A stretch of 28,685 bases of DNA from Alphaproteobacteria bacterium (GCA_027489415.1 JAIXZU010000015.1:1-28685), one strand, 5' to 3'; positions 1-7,142 are shown, counted from the first letter of the stretch. The notes: generated from the letters alone by a model not told the origin. Translations and numbers: made by a program.

Positions 1-1
1 C

Positions 2-304
2 AACACGTATGAGCAAACCGTGATTTCCTCCGAGCTGCTGGGCGACCAGATGCAATGGCTGAGCGAAAACATGGAAGTTCAGGTTGAGTTTTATGGGGAT
101 TCTCCGGTGAGCATCTCCCTGCCCGAAAAAATGGAATTTGAAGTGGTGGAGGCTGACGCCGTAGTGAAAGGCCAGACTGCCAGCAGCAGCTATAAGCCTG
201 CGAAGCTTTCCAACGGGGCGCGTATTCTGGTACCGCCTTACCTGACCACTGGTGAGCGCATTATTGTGAACACCGTGGATGGTACCTTTGTGGGGCGTGC
301 GTAA
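2..304 (+). CDS. efp: Elongation factor P, C-terminal part (truncated by window edge)
   Basis: The reading frame is open from the window edge and encodes the last 100 residues of elongation factor P, the factor that enters the ribosomal E site and rescues ribosomes stalled on polyproline. The visible part covers the two C-terminal OB-type domains, including the family signature beginning KGQTASSSYKPA, followed by NGARILVPPYLTTGERI. The N-terminal domain with the modified lysine lies outside the window. The stop codon overlaps the next start by one base (TAATG), so the two genes are probably co-transcribed and translationally coupled. The conserved signature makes the call secure. Confidence 0.95.
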   Translation, partial: NTYEQTVISSELLGDQMQWLSENMEVQVEFYGDSPVSISLPEKMEFEVVEADAVVKGQTASSSYKPAKLSNGARILVPPYLTTGERIIVNTVDGTFVGRA

Positions 305-1089
305 TGGCGATTGTTGCGAAACCGGTTAAGACCGCGGCCAACCCGAAGCGCACCGTTCTGCTGAAGACTTTCGGCAAGGTGAGCGGGGTTTTCCGGCGCC
401 ATATGGGTGAGCTGAGCCGGACACGGAACAGCGCTGTTTCCGCACAGGCTGAATTGGCCAAGGCGTTGACCTCCATTGAGAGTGTACTGCGCGAAAACCT
501 TGGTGCCACGGGGATTCCCGTTGCCAAGACCGGTGAAGCCGCCCCTGCTGGCGCCCAATGGCTGATTGAGCCGCTGGCCGGACACCGTAACGCGCTTTAC
601 GCTAGAGAGCCTGTTTGTACGCTGGTGGCCCTGATTGAAAAGGACGGCACCTGCCCGCTGGGCGCCATTATGATGCCAATGGACGATGTGTGCATGTTGG
701 CTGAGACCGGTCTTGGAGCCTCCGCAGAAGGATTTGGCCGCCTGCGCTGTGCCAACCGCCTTGAGCTGAACGACACCCTGGCGATGCTGCCGTGGAAGAC
801 CGTTGATGTGGTGGACATGAAGTTGCTGGCTAAGTTGGACGCCGAGAATATTCACACCCGCAAAACCGGTAACACCATGGCGGACTTGCTTGACGTTGCC
901 ACGGGTAAGGCTGACTTTGCGATTGCCACCCGTGTGACCAAGCTGGAAGCCCTTCTGGGTAACCTGATTATGGCCGAAAGTGCCGGATTTGCGAGTGACG
1001 TGAAGGGCAAAGCGCTTGGGCCGGACAGCACCACGATGGTGGTGGCCAACCCGAAGCTGCATGGTAAGGTTATCAAGTTACTTGGGTAA
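304..1089 (+). CDS. Inositol-monophosphatase (SuhB) family protein, probable pseudoenzyme
   Basis: A 261-residue protein of the usual length for SuhB-type inositol monophosphatases. The C-terminal half aligns by eye: RKTGNTMADLLDVATGKADF matches the RRTGSAALDLAYVAAGRVDG region, followed by an ESAGFASDVKGK segment matching REAGGIVSDFTGG and a final VANPKLHGK. The metal and catalytic residues are nevertheless replaced: the DPLDGT motif reads EPLAGH (residues 89-94), the glutamate pair before it is missing (PVAKTGE), and the downstream PWD aspartate is a glutamate (E215 in VTKLEALLG). The fold is probably kept but ordinary Mg-dependent phosphatase activity is unlikely. SuhB also has RNA-polymerase and rRNA antitermination roles in other bacteria, so a structural role is possible. 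It follows efp with a one-base overlap. Confidence 0.75.
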   Translation: MAIVAKPVKTAANPKRTVLLKTFGKVSGVFRRHMGELSRTRNSAVSAQAELAKALTSIESVLRENLGATGIPVAKTGEAAPAGAQWLIEPLAGHRNALYAREPVCTLVALIEKDGTCPLGAIMMPMDDVCMLAETGLGASAEGFGRLRCANRLELNDTLAMLPWKTVDVVDMKLLAKLDAENIHTRKTGNTMADLLDVATGKADFAIATRVTKLEALLGNLIMAESAGFASDVKGKALGPDSTTMVVANPKLHGKVIKLLG

Positions 1090-1105
1090 TTTGTGATTAG
1101 GGATT

Positions 1106-1130
1106 AACCGGCCGATGGCCGGTTTTCTTT
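1106..1130 (+). terminator. Rho-independent terminator after efp and the phosphatase-like gene
   Basis: An 8-bp perfect stem (AACCGGCC / GGCCGGTT) with a 3-nt GAT loop is followed by a T-rich tail, starting 16 bases after the stop codon. Confidence 0.9.
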
Positions 1131-1162
1131 TGCGGCCGCCAGATTTGCTTTAATGTGCCCCT

Positions 1163-2149
1163 GTGAGCCCATTGACCAGCCAGCCCCCTGCCCCGCCGCA
1201 TGCTAAGCGGCTTAGCTTTCAGGCTAATGCCTTTACCTATTCTGGGAAGACTTATTTTTTCAAAAACGTGCGGCATGTGGAGTTCCGTTACGCCACCAGG
1301 CGCCAGACGCAGCGTGATGGACAGGTGCAGAAGGAGTTTTCCAGCCTGTTAAGAGTGGGGATGGCGGATGGCAGTTGGGTGGGAATTCGGCTTATCCGGC
1401 TGATGGCTGCCCAGCAGAAGACGCTCAGGAGTGAGTGGCATCAAGCGATGGTTCAGGCAGCGGAAACGCTGAGCGCCCGCACCTTTAATGCCCGCATGGA
1501 CGCGCTGATGGGGGACGTGAAGCGCCTGAAGTACTTCCGCCAAGGGCAGCACCAGATTACGACGCAGGGTGATTTGTTCCGGAGCCATGCGTATTGTTTT
1601 AATGTGTGCAGGGATGAGGTGAATAACATCCTGTTCACCGACCACATGGTGTGTTCACGGAAACCCAAGCGTTGGTGGAAGAGGCTTTTATGGAGCTTTG
1701 TGCATGATGGCGAGCGGATTGACCTGACGCGCGACCGCGATTGCTTTTTATACTTCCTGCGCTTTTACACTGGCCTTTACTGGCCACAAGAGCCAATGCG
1801 CCTATGGCATGGGCGTGCGGCTGACGGAAAGATGGGAAGCGAGGTTCCGCCGAAAGCTGACCAGCCCCGCGAAGAGGCCCGTGAGGAGCCGCAGCAAGAG
1901 GTGCCGGTGCCGCCGAAGCCTGTGGCGACTTCGGTGCAGCACCTTGCGACCCTTGGGCTTATGAATGACGCGACATGGGAGGAGGTTCGGCAGGCTTACC
2001 GGCGGCTGGCGCGGGAGTATCACCCTGACCTGATGCGCGGGCGGGGGGCGAGTGTGGAAGCCATGAGCAAAGCCGAGGATGTGCTGAAAGACATTAACCG
2101 GGCGTACGGCTGGCTTGAGGATTTCTACCGGCTTAAGCCGAAGACGTGA
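1163..2149 (+). CDS. J-domain protein with C-terminal DnaJ domain
   Basis: A 328-residue protein. The last 70 residues form a J domain: helix I around HLATLGLMNDATWEEVRQAY, the HPD tripeptide at residues 287-289 in AREYHPDLM, and a closing helix with DINRAYGWLEDF. J domains stimulate Hsp70 ATPases such as DnaK. The first 220 or so residues are basic, rich in tryptophan and aromatics, and match no domain I recognise; a Pro/Glu/Gln-rich linker (about 228-255) joins the two parts. There is no zinc-finger or substrate domain as in DnaJ, so it is a specialised co-chaperone. The GTG start is chosen because no in-frame ATG lies nearby upstream; the ribosome binding site is weak. The stop lies 12 bases from the convergent neighbour. 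Confidence 0.7.
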   Translation: MSPLTSQPPAPPHAKRLSFQANAFTYSGKTYFFKNVRHVEFRYATRRQTQRDGQVQKEFSSLLRVGMADGSWVGIRLIRLMAAQQKTLRSEWHQAMVQAAETLSARTFNARMDALMGDVKRLKYFRQGQHQITTQGDLFRSHAYCFNVCRDEVNNILFTDHMVCSRKPKRWWKRLLWSFVHDGERIDLTRDRDCFLYFLRFYTGLYWPQEPMRLWHGRAADGKMGSEVPPKADQPREEAREEPQQEVPVPPKPVATSVQHLATLGLMNDATWEEVRQAYRRLAREYHPDLMRGRGASVEAMSKAEDVLKDINRAYGWLEDFYRLKPKT

Positions 2150-2161
2150 TGAGAGGCTAGA

Positions 2162-2410
2162 TTATTTCGTTTGGTAGGATTTTTCGATGACGAGGTTCTG
2201 GCGGTAGGTTTTGAAATGCGGGGCGGCAATGATGGCCGTGGCGAGGAGAATCAGGACCAGTAAGGGGCGGAGGAGCGTGCGGAGTGTGTAGGTGATTCCT
2301 CGTGGCCAAGTGAACGGAAGCCGCTTGCGGCAATGGCTGCACCGCGCTGCCAGCCGGTAACCGGGATGATTGATGGTGCCGCAGGCCGGGCAGAGGACTT
2401 TACGTGCCAT
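2162..2410 (-). CDS. Small zinc-ribbon membrane protein
   Basis: The ATG at 2410 gives an 82-residue product. It begins with a zinc ribbon made of CPACG and CSHCRK knuckles (four cysteines, about residues 7-29), then a basic stretch, then one hydrophobic segment (about 45-62) that reads as a transmembrane helix. The C-terminal tail is short and polar. A longer version from a GTG at 2473 is open but adds a poorly structured leader, so the ATG immediately before the zinc ribbon is preferred; neither start has a strong Shine-Dalgarno. The gene converges on the J-domain gene and diverges from the CorA-type gene. Function is unknown; such ribbon-plus-helix proteins are common and poorly studied. 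Confidence 0.6.
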   Translation of the reverse strand: MARKVLCPACGTINHPGYRLAARCSHCRKRLPFTWPRGITYTLRTLLRPLLVLILLATAIIAAPHFKTYRQNLVIEKSYQTK

Positions 2411-2498
2411 GTGGCGATTATGCTTGAGGTTACGCGTGATGTTAAGCGTTTGCTGAATTAAGATTGAAGACACCAGAACAGAGATTTAAAGTGTTTGC

Positions 2499-3515
2499 AT
2501 GATACGGATTTACCGCACCGATGACAGCCGCCAAAGCGGCCAGTTTGTGACCATGGACAGCCTTGAAGGCTGGGACATTGACGACAACATGGTGTGGTTT
2601 GACCTTGACCACCCCTCCCCCCTTGAGGATGCGTGGCTGGAAGACAAACTGGGCATTGAGCTGCCGACACGGGAGGACATGAAGGACATTGAGCCTTCCA
2701 GCCGTTTGTACCGTGAGAATGGCGCGACCTACATGACCGCCAACTTGTTGTGGAAGGCCGACAGTGATTTGCCCGAAACGACCCATGTGGCGTTTATTCT
2801 GGTGCAAGGAAAGCTTGTGACGATACGTTATGCCGAGCCAAAACCCTTCACGGCGTTTCAGCTTTATGCCGCCCGTAATGCGACGGTGTGCAGCAGTGGT
2901 GCGACGACTCTGCTTGGGTTGTTGGAGGCAATTATTGACCGCACGGCTGAGATTTTGGAGAAAACCAGTGCCGAGGTGGAGCATATTTCCCAGAAGATTG
3001 CTGCGAGGCGTTTGCAGAGCACTGGTAAAGTGAAAAAAGACCGCACTAAAGACGAACTAGAGCACCATTTGGCGGCGATTGTGGCCTGCCAGAACCTTTC
3101 GGCGAAAACACGCGATAGCCTGATGAGCGTTGGCCGCGTGGTGGGTTTTCTGCCGTTGGCCAAGGAATTTGATAAGACCTGTGAGGGGTTTGCCGACCTG
3201 CGTGAAAACATTGTGACGCTGGAACACGACGTGCAGGGCCTGATTGACCACACGACGTATTTGAACGGCACGTTGAACTTTTTGCTGGATGCGGCGCTGG
3301 GCCTGATTAACATTGAGCAGAACGCGATTATCAAGATATTCAGTATTGCAGCGGTGGTGTTTTTGCCCCCTACCCTTGTGGCGAGCATTTACGGGATGAA
3401 CTTTGAGGGTATGCCTGAGCTTGGATGGCAATTTGGTTACCCGATGGCGCTGGTAATGATGGTGGTGGCGGGGGTTGGGCCTTATTTGTTCTTTAAGCGG
3501 CGGGGATGGCTGTAG
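2499..3515 (+). CDS. CorA-family divalent cation transporter
   Basis: A 338-residue protein with CorA architecture: a long soluble alpha/beta and coiled-coil N-terminal region, then two C-terminal membrane helices. The pore signature YGMN is present after the first helix (AAVVFLPPTLVASIYGMNF), followed by the short periplasmic loop FEGMPELGW and the second helix (YPMALVMMVVAGVGPYLFF). The C-terminus is the usual short basic tail (KRRGWL). CorA proteins form inner-membrane pentamers importing Mg2+ (also Co2+ and Ni2+); some relatives export zinc, and the sequence alone does not fix the ion. It starts just beyond the divergent zinc-ribbon gene. Confidence 0.92.
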   Translation: MIRIYRTDDSRQSGQFVTMDSLEGWDIDDNMVWFDLDHPSPLEDAWLEDKLGIELPTREDMKDIEPSSRLYRENGATYMTANLLWKADSDLPETTHVAFILVQGKLVTIRYAEPKPFTAFQLYAARNATVCSSGATTLLGLLEAIIDRTAEILEKTSAEVEHISQKIAARRLQSTGKVKKDRTKDELEHHLAAIVACQNLSAKTRDSLMSVGRVVGFLPLAKEFDKTCEGFADLRENIVTLEHDVQGLIDHTTYLNGTLNFLLDAALGLINIEQNAIIKIFSIAAVVFLPPTLVASIYGMNFEGMPELGWQFGYPMALVMMVVAGVGPYLFFKRRGWL

Positions 3516-3516
3516 C

Positions 3517-3541
3517 AGTGAACAGTGATAAGTGAACAGTG
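3517..3541. repeat. Heptamer tandem repeat (AGTGAAC type), intergenic
   Basis: Units AGTGAAC, AGTGATA, AGTGAAC and a partial AGTG follow one another directly after the corA-like stop codon. The same 26-base string, starting one base earlier, recurs exactly at 17145-17170. Confidence 0.8.
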
Positions 3542-3566
3542 GGTTTTGTGGGGCCCTGAATACCGA

Positions 3567-3593
3567 AAGGGCCTCTGCGGTGCAGAGGCCCTT
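3567..3593. terminator. Strong hairpin between convergent genes
   Basis: A 12-bp perfect stem (AAGGGCCTCTGC / GCAGAGGCCCTT) with a 3-base loop lies between the corA-like stop and the stop of the convergent 3597-3986 gene. Neither side has a clean T-run, so it is a probable rather than certain bidirectional terminator. Confidence 0.6.
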
Positions 3594-3596
3594 GGG

Positions 3597-3986
3597 TTAG
3601 GCGGCGAATTTGAGTTGGTCTGCCGAGATGACAGTGGCGCTGTCCTTGAGAGGAAAGCAGCCGCCGAAGAGTGGCTTGACGCAGTGGGTGAAGGGTTCGT
3701 CTTCCAGTTCGTTGTCGAGGTTGAACGTGTTCGTGGCGGGGTCCTTCTGGACTTCTTCCAGAGTCAGCATTTCGCCGCCCAGATAGAACAGCGGAGAGTC
3801 GTTGGTCAGTTGCTTGGTGTCGATCTTCTCGTCGGGGCCGAATTCGGGGCCGTCCTGGAAGTAGAGGGCGATGGCGCCTTGGGGAACTTCGACTTCAGAG
3901 GGATTGCGTGAGGAGACGGGCTGGACGATTGTTTTGTGCATGCCCAGGAAGCTGTATAGAATGAAATTGGCGTAGGTGGTGGTCAT
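3597..3986 (-). CDS. Hypothetical protein (129 aa)
   Basis: An acidic 129-residue protein with no family I recognise. There is no signal peptide or convincing membrane helix; the N-terminus MTTTYANFILYSFLGM is only mildly hydrophobic. The body carries short strand-like segments (GAIALYFQDG, SPLFYLGGEML) and an acidic stretch (DNELEDEPF), suggesting a small beta-rich cytoplasmic protein. The start is well supported: an exact GGAGGA Shine-Dalgarno lies 6 bases upstream, and a near-perfect sigma70 promoter lies upstream of that. Such a strong promoter suggests an abundant product. Function unknown. Confidence 0.75.
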   Translation of the reverse strand: MTTTYANFILYSFLGMHKTIVQPVSSRNPSEVEVPQGAIALYFQDGPEFGPDEKIDTKQLTNDSPLFYLGGEMLTLEEVQKDPATNTFNLDNELEDEPFTHCVKPLFGGCFPLKDSATVISADQLKFAA

Positions 3987-4029
3987 GATGTTCCTCCAAA
4001 GCGCTTTGCGCTGGTGAATTTACATGGTT

Positions 4030-4058
4030 AGTATACATTTTGCTGGCTTAGGTGTCAA
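4030..4058 (-). promoter_or_regulatory. Sigma70-type promoter for the 3597-3986 gene
   Basis: On the minus strand the sequence reads TTGACA, a 17-bp spacer, then TATACT: a consensus -35 with one mismatch in the -10. It implies a leader of roughly 35-40 bases before the start at 3986. Confidence 0.85.
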
Positions 4059-4115
4059 TACTGGTCACGTTTAGAGGAATTAGGGTGGTGTGAATGGGGT
4101 TGTGGAGACAATACG

Positions 4116-4191
4116 TGGTGCCCATGGTCAGACTCGAACTGACACTGGAAGGATTTTAAGTCCTCTGTCTCTGCCATTGGACTACATGGGC
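4116..4191 (-). tRNA. tRNA with UAA anticodon (Leu-type) but short class I variable loop
   Basis: Read on the minus strand this is a 76-nt tRNA with encoded CCA. The acceptor stem is GCCCATG / CATGGGC, A is the discriminator base, the T arm is GTCAG-TTCGAGT-CTGAC, and the anticodon stem is GAGGA / TCCTT around loop CTTAAAA. The loop centre gives anticodon UAA, which reads UUA leucine codons. Ordinary bacterial tRNA-Leu is class II with a long variable arm; here only five bases (CCAGT) lie between the anticodon and T stems. The D arm (GTC...GAC plus a possible C-G pair with a bulged A) is not Leu-like either. It could be a divergent or mobile-element tRNA-Leu, or one with another identity. Confidence 0.85.
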
Positions 4192-4199
4192 ACGGCATT

Positions 4200-4228
4200 T
4201 GGATACCTTATTAGGGGTGAGACGTCCA
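4200..4228 (-). promoter_or_regulatory. Candidate tRNA promoter
   Basis: On the minus strand TGGACG, 17 bp, then TATCCA ends eight bases before the first base of the tRNA, so transcription could begin at or next to the mature 5' end. The hexamers are weak matches. Confidence 0.4.
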
Positions 4229-4242
4229 GATAGTCCGACATA

Positions 4243-4273
4243 AAAAGACCCAGCACGGTGTGCTGGGTCTTTT
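4243..4273 (-). terminator. Rho-independent terminator of the 4280-4657 gene
   Basis: The 10-bp stem GACCCAGCAC / GTGCTGGGTC with a 3-base loop is flanked by A and T runs, so read on the minus strand it ends in a T-run just after the stop codon. Confidence 0.85.
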
Positions 4274-4279
4274 CAGGTT

Positions 4280-4657
4280 TCAGGCGGCCTTGTTTGTACC
4301 GACCGGAGGATTTGGACGCATGGCTGCGATGCTTATGGGCAGGGTTTGATTGAAGCAGGGCGAGTCGAAGTCGATGCTGACGCTCCAATATCCTACACAG
4401 GATAAGTCGCCACTGCTGAACTTGGCAACGATACGGATATGCATTCCGTACGGTCTTTCAGTCGACACCAGACCAAACCGATACTGGGTGGAAAGAATAA
4501 AATCGCCATCATGAGCGGCTGAGACCTCCCATTCCAAGGGAGTTTTCGGCATTTCCAGTTTGGTGTTGGTGGGCGACTTGGCCTCGATGGTGGAGAGGTT
4601 CTCGAGCAACTGGGCTTCGAGGTAGTTTTTGATGACTGTGAGATTATCGAGAAGCAT
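4280..4657 (-). CDS. Hypothetical protein (125 aa)
   Basis: A 125-residue protein without a recognisable family. The N-terminal 25 residues are predicted helix (MLLDNLTVIKNYLEAQLLEN); the rest looks beta-rich, with alternating hydrophobic stretches such as GDFILSTQYRFGLV and MHIRIVAKFSSG. There is no signal peptide or membrane segment. The start is supported by an AGGAG ribosome binding site, the gene has a TTGACA-type promoter, and a clear terminator follows, so it is a monocistronic and probably well-expressed unit. It sits beside the unusual tRNA. Function unknown. Confidence 0.7.
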   Translation of the reverse strand: MLLDNLTVIKNYLEAQLLENLSTIEAKSPTNTKLEMPKTPLEWEVSAAHDGDFILSTQYRFGLVSTERPYGMHIRIVAKFSSGDLSCVGYWSVSIDFDSPCFNQTLPISIAAMRPNPPVGTNKAA

Positions 4658-4710
4658 CGCGGGACTCCTTGAGATTTGCGATGGGAAATGAGCATAATTT
4701 ACAGGTGTGT

Positions 4711-4738
4711 TGTATACCCTGCATTAGTGGCGTGTCAA
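4711..4738 (-). promoter_or_regulatory. Sigma70-type promoter for the 4280-4657 gene
   Basis: The minus strand reads TTGACA, a 16-bp spacer, then TATACA, about 54 bases upstream of the start codon. Confidence 0.8.
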
Positions 4739-4810
4739 GAAAGGGGGCGCTTGGGTTCGGTTTTGGCTTCTGGAAAGCGCTTTGATATGGTTGGTGTTGT
4801 GCGTTTAGGT

Positions 4811-4846
4811 GGAACGAGGCGGAACAATCTTCGGTTGCGGGGGGTT
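4811..4846 (+). promoter_or_regulatory. Candidate EcfG-type general stress promoters in tandem
   Basis: Two GGAAC pentamers (4811 and 4821) are each followed, after exactly 17 bp, by GGTT (4833 and 4843). Alphaproteobacterial EcfG promoters have GGAAC, 16-18 bp, then CGTT. The pair lies about 70 bases upstream of a DUF892 gene, a family often under general stress control. The -10 differs from consensus at one base, so this is a candidate only. Confidence 0.4.
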
Positions 4847-4915
4847 TTCATGGTGCCTGCCGGGAGAAGATTTCGGGAGCAGGCAAACCACCAAACCAAA
4901 ATTGGAGATACGGAC

Positions 4916-5497
4916 ATGGGGATGACCGACACGATTAAGGATATGTTTAAAAGCACGCCGGAAGTAGGAAGCTTGCAAGACCTGTTTTTAGAGCAGCTGA
5001 AGGACGTTTATGATGCGGAGCACCGGATTTTGGAGTCGCTTCCTGTTATGAGCGAAGCTGCGACCAGCACCAAATTGCAGGCGGCATTTTCCAAGCACCA
5101 GACCCAGACTGAGACGCATGTGACGCGCCTTGAGCAGGTGTTTGACATGATGGGCCTTGAGCCGGAACGTAAGAGCTGTGCTGCAATTAAGGGCCTTGTA
5201 ACCGAAGCTGAAGAAGTGATGGATGAAGCAGAGGGCAACGTGCTTGATGCGGGACTGATTGCTGCTGCACATGCGGTGGAGCACTATGAAATTGCCCGTT
5301 ACGGCACGCTGAGAGCCTGGGCGGAGACCCTTGGCATGACGCAAGCCGCCAAGCTGTTTGAAGCTACGCTGAAAGAAGAAAACCAGACCGATGTGAACCT
5401 GACTTCCCTTGCGGAAGACAGTGTGAACCCGGCGGCTTTCAGTGCGGATTTGACGGCGAGTAGCAAGAGCTCGACTGCCAGCCGCGCAAGCCGGTAG
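4916..5497 (+). CDS. DUF892 / YciE-YciF ferritin-like protein
   Basis: A 193-residue protein whose core (about residues 20-160) matches the DUF892 ferritin-like four-helix family: LFLEQLKDVYDAEHRILESL, then a helix with THVTRLEQVFDMMG, then AAHAVEHYEIARYGTLRAWA, which carries the typical Glu and His metal positions. The Ser/Ala-rich tail is likely disordered. Family members (E. coli YciE and YciF) are induced in stress or stationary phase; the chemical role is unclear and may involve a di-iron centre. The ATG at 4916 is chosen because GGAG lies 9-10 bases upstream; the frame stays open back to 4676 but that part has no family similarity. Candidate stress promoters lie upstream. Confidence 0.88.
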   Translation: MGMTDTIKDMFKSTPEVGSLQDLFLEQLKDVYDAEHRILESLPVMSEAATSTKLQAAFSKHQTQTETHVTRLEQVFDMMGLEPERKSCAAIKGLVTEAEEVMDEAEGNVLDAGLIAAAHAVEHYEIARYGTLRAWAETLGMTQAAKLFEATLKEENQTDVNLTSLAEDSVNPAAFSADLTASSKSSTASRASR

Positions 5498-5510
5498 GTA
5501 GTTATAAGAG

Positions 5511-5533
5511 AGGCCCCTGCGGGGGCCTTTTTT
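5511..5533 (+). terminator. Rho-independent terminator after the DUF892 gene
   Basis: Stem AGGCCCC / GGGGCCT with a 4-base loop is followed by six T. The T-run touches the stop codon of the convergent CinA-like gene. Confidence 0.9.
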
Positions 5534-6269
5534 AGGCGGCTCTCGTCTCGGCGCCGACGTTTTCGAGGAGGGTTTTGATGGCGGTGAAGGCTTCTTCCAC
5601 GGTTTCCGGATTCAGGCCACGGGCGACGAGTGCGGTGCCGGGGCGGCCTTCGATACGGTAGGGGTAGGAGCCGATGTCGACGTCCGGAAAGCGGTTCTGG
5701 ATGGATTCCAGCGCTTCGGCGATGGCGGATTCGTAGACCCAGACATCGATTTGGCGGGTGTGCATGGGTTCGCCTTGGGTGAGCATGGGCAGTGCGGCTT
5801 CCAGCATGATTTGCATGATGCGGGGTTGGCCGGCCATGATGATGACGTTTTCCATGATGCAGCCGGGGGCGAACTGTTCGCCGTGCCAGACGACACGGGC
5901 GCCAGCGGGGTAGTCGGCCATTCGTAGTGCTGCGGGCGCGAGGCGGGAGGCGTAGTATTCGCGGAGTTTGGTTTCGACCTGGAGGTTACGCTCCACCGCC
6001 ACGCCGAAGGCTTGGGCGATGGTGGGGATGGTTATGTCGTCGTGGGTCGGGCCGATTCCGCCGGTGGTGAAGACGTAGGTGTATTGGGTGCGGAGTGCGT
6101 TGACGGCGGTGATGATGGCGTCGGGCACATCCTTCACTACGCGGCATTCCTCAAGGTTAATGCCGCATTCGCCGAGGCGGCGGGCGAGGTGGTTGAGGTT
6201 GGCGTCCGCCGTGCGGCCGGAGAGGACTTCGTTACCGATGATGAGGATGGCGGCGGTGGGGTTGGGCAT
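5532..6269 (-). CDS. CinA/MoaB-type molybdopterin-binding domain protein
   Basis: A 245-residue protein consisting of the MoCF/CinA N-terminal domain. It opens with AAILIIGNEVLSGRTADANLNHLARRLGECG and has the characteristic VFTTGGIGPTHDDIT loop near residue 90. The second half (PGCIMENVIIMAGQPRIMQ, then a ferredoxin-like region ending PGTALVARG) is as in stand-alone CinA-like proteins. The nicotinamide-nucleotide amidase domain of full-length CinA is absent. In related proteins this domain binds molybdopterin or hydrolyses ADP-ribose and FAD-type substrates; the actual substrate here is not known. It converges on the DUF892 gene and follows the exonuclease gene after 57 bases containing heptamer-like repeats. 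Confidence 0.88.
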   Translation of the reverse strand: MPNPTAAILIIGNEVLSGRTADANLNHLARRLGECGINLEECRVVKDVPDAIITAVNALRTQYTYVFTTGGIGPTHDDITIPTIAQAFGVAVERNLQVETKLREYYASRLAPAALRMADYPAGARVVWHGEQFAPGCIMENVIIMAGQPRIMQIMLEAALPMLTQGEPMHTRQIDVWVYESAIAEALESIQNRFPDVDIGSYPYRIEGRPGTALVARGLNPETVEEAFTAIKTLLENVGAETRAA

Positions 6270-6272
6270 TTT

Positions 6273-6310
6273 CAGTGTTCCTGTGTTCAGTGTACGGTTT
6301 TCAGTGTGGG
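6273..6310. repeat. Degenerate heptamer repeats (CAGTGTT type)
   Basis: The stretch is built from CAGTGTTC, CTGTGTTC, AGTGTAC, GGTTTTC and AGTGTGG, an imperfect 7-bp periodicity that fills the gap between two minus-strand genes. Confidence 0.55.
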
Positions 6311-6326
6311 AGAGTTTGGTGGGTGG

Positions 6327-7142
6327 CTAGTTTGCGTTGTTCCAGGCTTCTAGGAATTGGCCGAGGTGGGGGCGTTTTTCGAGGTTGAGTTCGAGGTATT
6401 CGCGGACTTTGGCGAATTCGTCCGCCAGAGTTTGGGTGGGGAGGAGGCCGCCCAAATGCTGGTGGTGGAGGTAGAGGAGATAGGTGTTGAGGACGTCGGT
6501 TTCGCAGTAGTCCCGGATGCCTTGCATTTCCCCGCGGAGGTGCATTTCGTAGACTTTGGAGCCGGAGACGTCGAGTTTTCCGGGGAGGCCCGCGAGCGTG
6601 CAGACTTCGTCCAGCTTCGGCATGGCACGGTAGGAGCCGAGCATTTCGGCGAGGTCCGCATGGTAAGCTAGTGCATTTTTGGAGTGATAGTTATCCCATT
6701 TGCTGCTGAGGTGGTTCATGAACCATTTGGCGGGAATGTGGTGGTGGAGGGCGCGGAGCTTGAGCACGGGGTTATCAAACCCTAAGCCGTTGAAGGAGAC
6801 GAGACGGAGATTTTCGCGCGCGCCGAAGTCGAAGAATTTTTTCAGGAGGGTGGCTTCGTCGTCGCCTTCGTCCCCGATACAGCCGAGTTTGCGGAAGTGG
6901 TAGGTTTCATAGCCATCCTCATATTCGATGTCCGCCAGCAGGCAGCCGATGGCGACGATTTTGTGGAAGGACGGGCGGGGGAAGTCGGAACCTGAACTAC
7001 TGGCTTTGCGGTGGTGCTCGTAGATGTATTCGACGCAGGCGAGGTCGTCGAGATCCTTGCATTCGTCTTTCCATAGCTTACGGGCCAGAGCAAGGTCTGG
7101 TACGGTTTCAAGGTCGAAGACTAATAATTTACGTGGGCCCAT
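6327..7142 (-). CDS. Predicted 3'-5' exonuclease, PolB-like DEDD family
   Basis: A 271-residue DEDD-type exonuclease of the group related to the proofreading domain of DNA polymerase B. The three exonuclease motifs are visible: Exo I in LLVFDLETVPD (D10 and E12), Exo II in LVSFNGLGFDNPVLKLRA, and Exo III in IRDYCETDVLNTYLLYL. The protein lacks a polymerase domain and is a stand-alone nuclease, presumably in DNA repair or processing; the substrate is unknown. The start at 7142 is the only one that keeps Exo I intact near the N-terminus. Heptamer repeats lie immediately upstream, between it and the divergent sfsA gene. Confidence 0.88.
   Translation of the reverse strand: MGPRKLLVFDLETVPDLALARKLWKDECKDLDDLACVEYIYEHHRKASSSGSDFPRPSFHKIVAIGCLLADIEYEDGYETYHFRKLGCIGDEGDDEATLLKKFFDFGARENLRLVSFNGLGFDNPVLKLRALHHHIPAKWFMNHLSSKWDNYHSKNALAYHADLAEMLGSYRAMPKLDEVCTLAGLPGKLDVSGSKVYEMHLRGEMQGIRDYCETDVLNTYLLYLHHQHLGGLLPTQTLADEFAKVREYLELNLEKRPHLGQFLEAWNNAN

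Noticed and set aside
238..1062. 274-codon open frame on the minus strand
   Set aside because: Antisense shadow of the phosphatase-like gene; His/Gln/Gly-rich composition typical of a reversed high-GC frame.
4676..4915. Longer N-terminus for the DUF892 protein
   Set aside because: The extension has no similarity to the family and would cover the promoter motifs; the ATG at 4916 has a ribosome binding site and starts the conserved domain.
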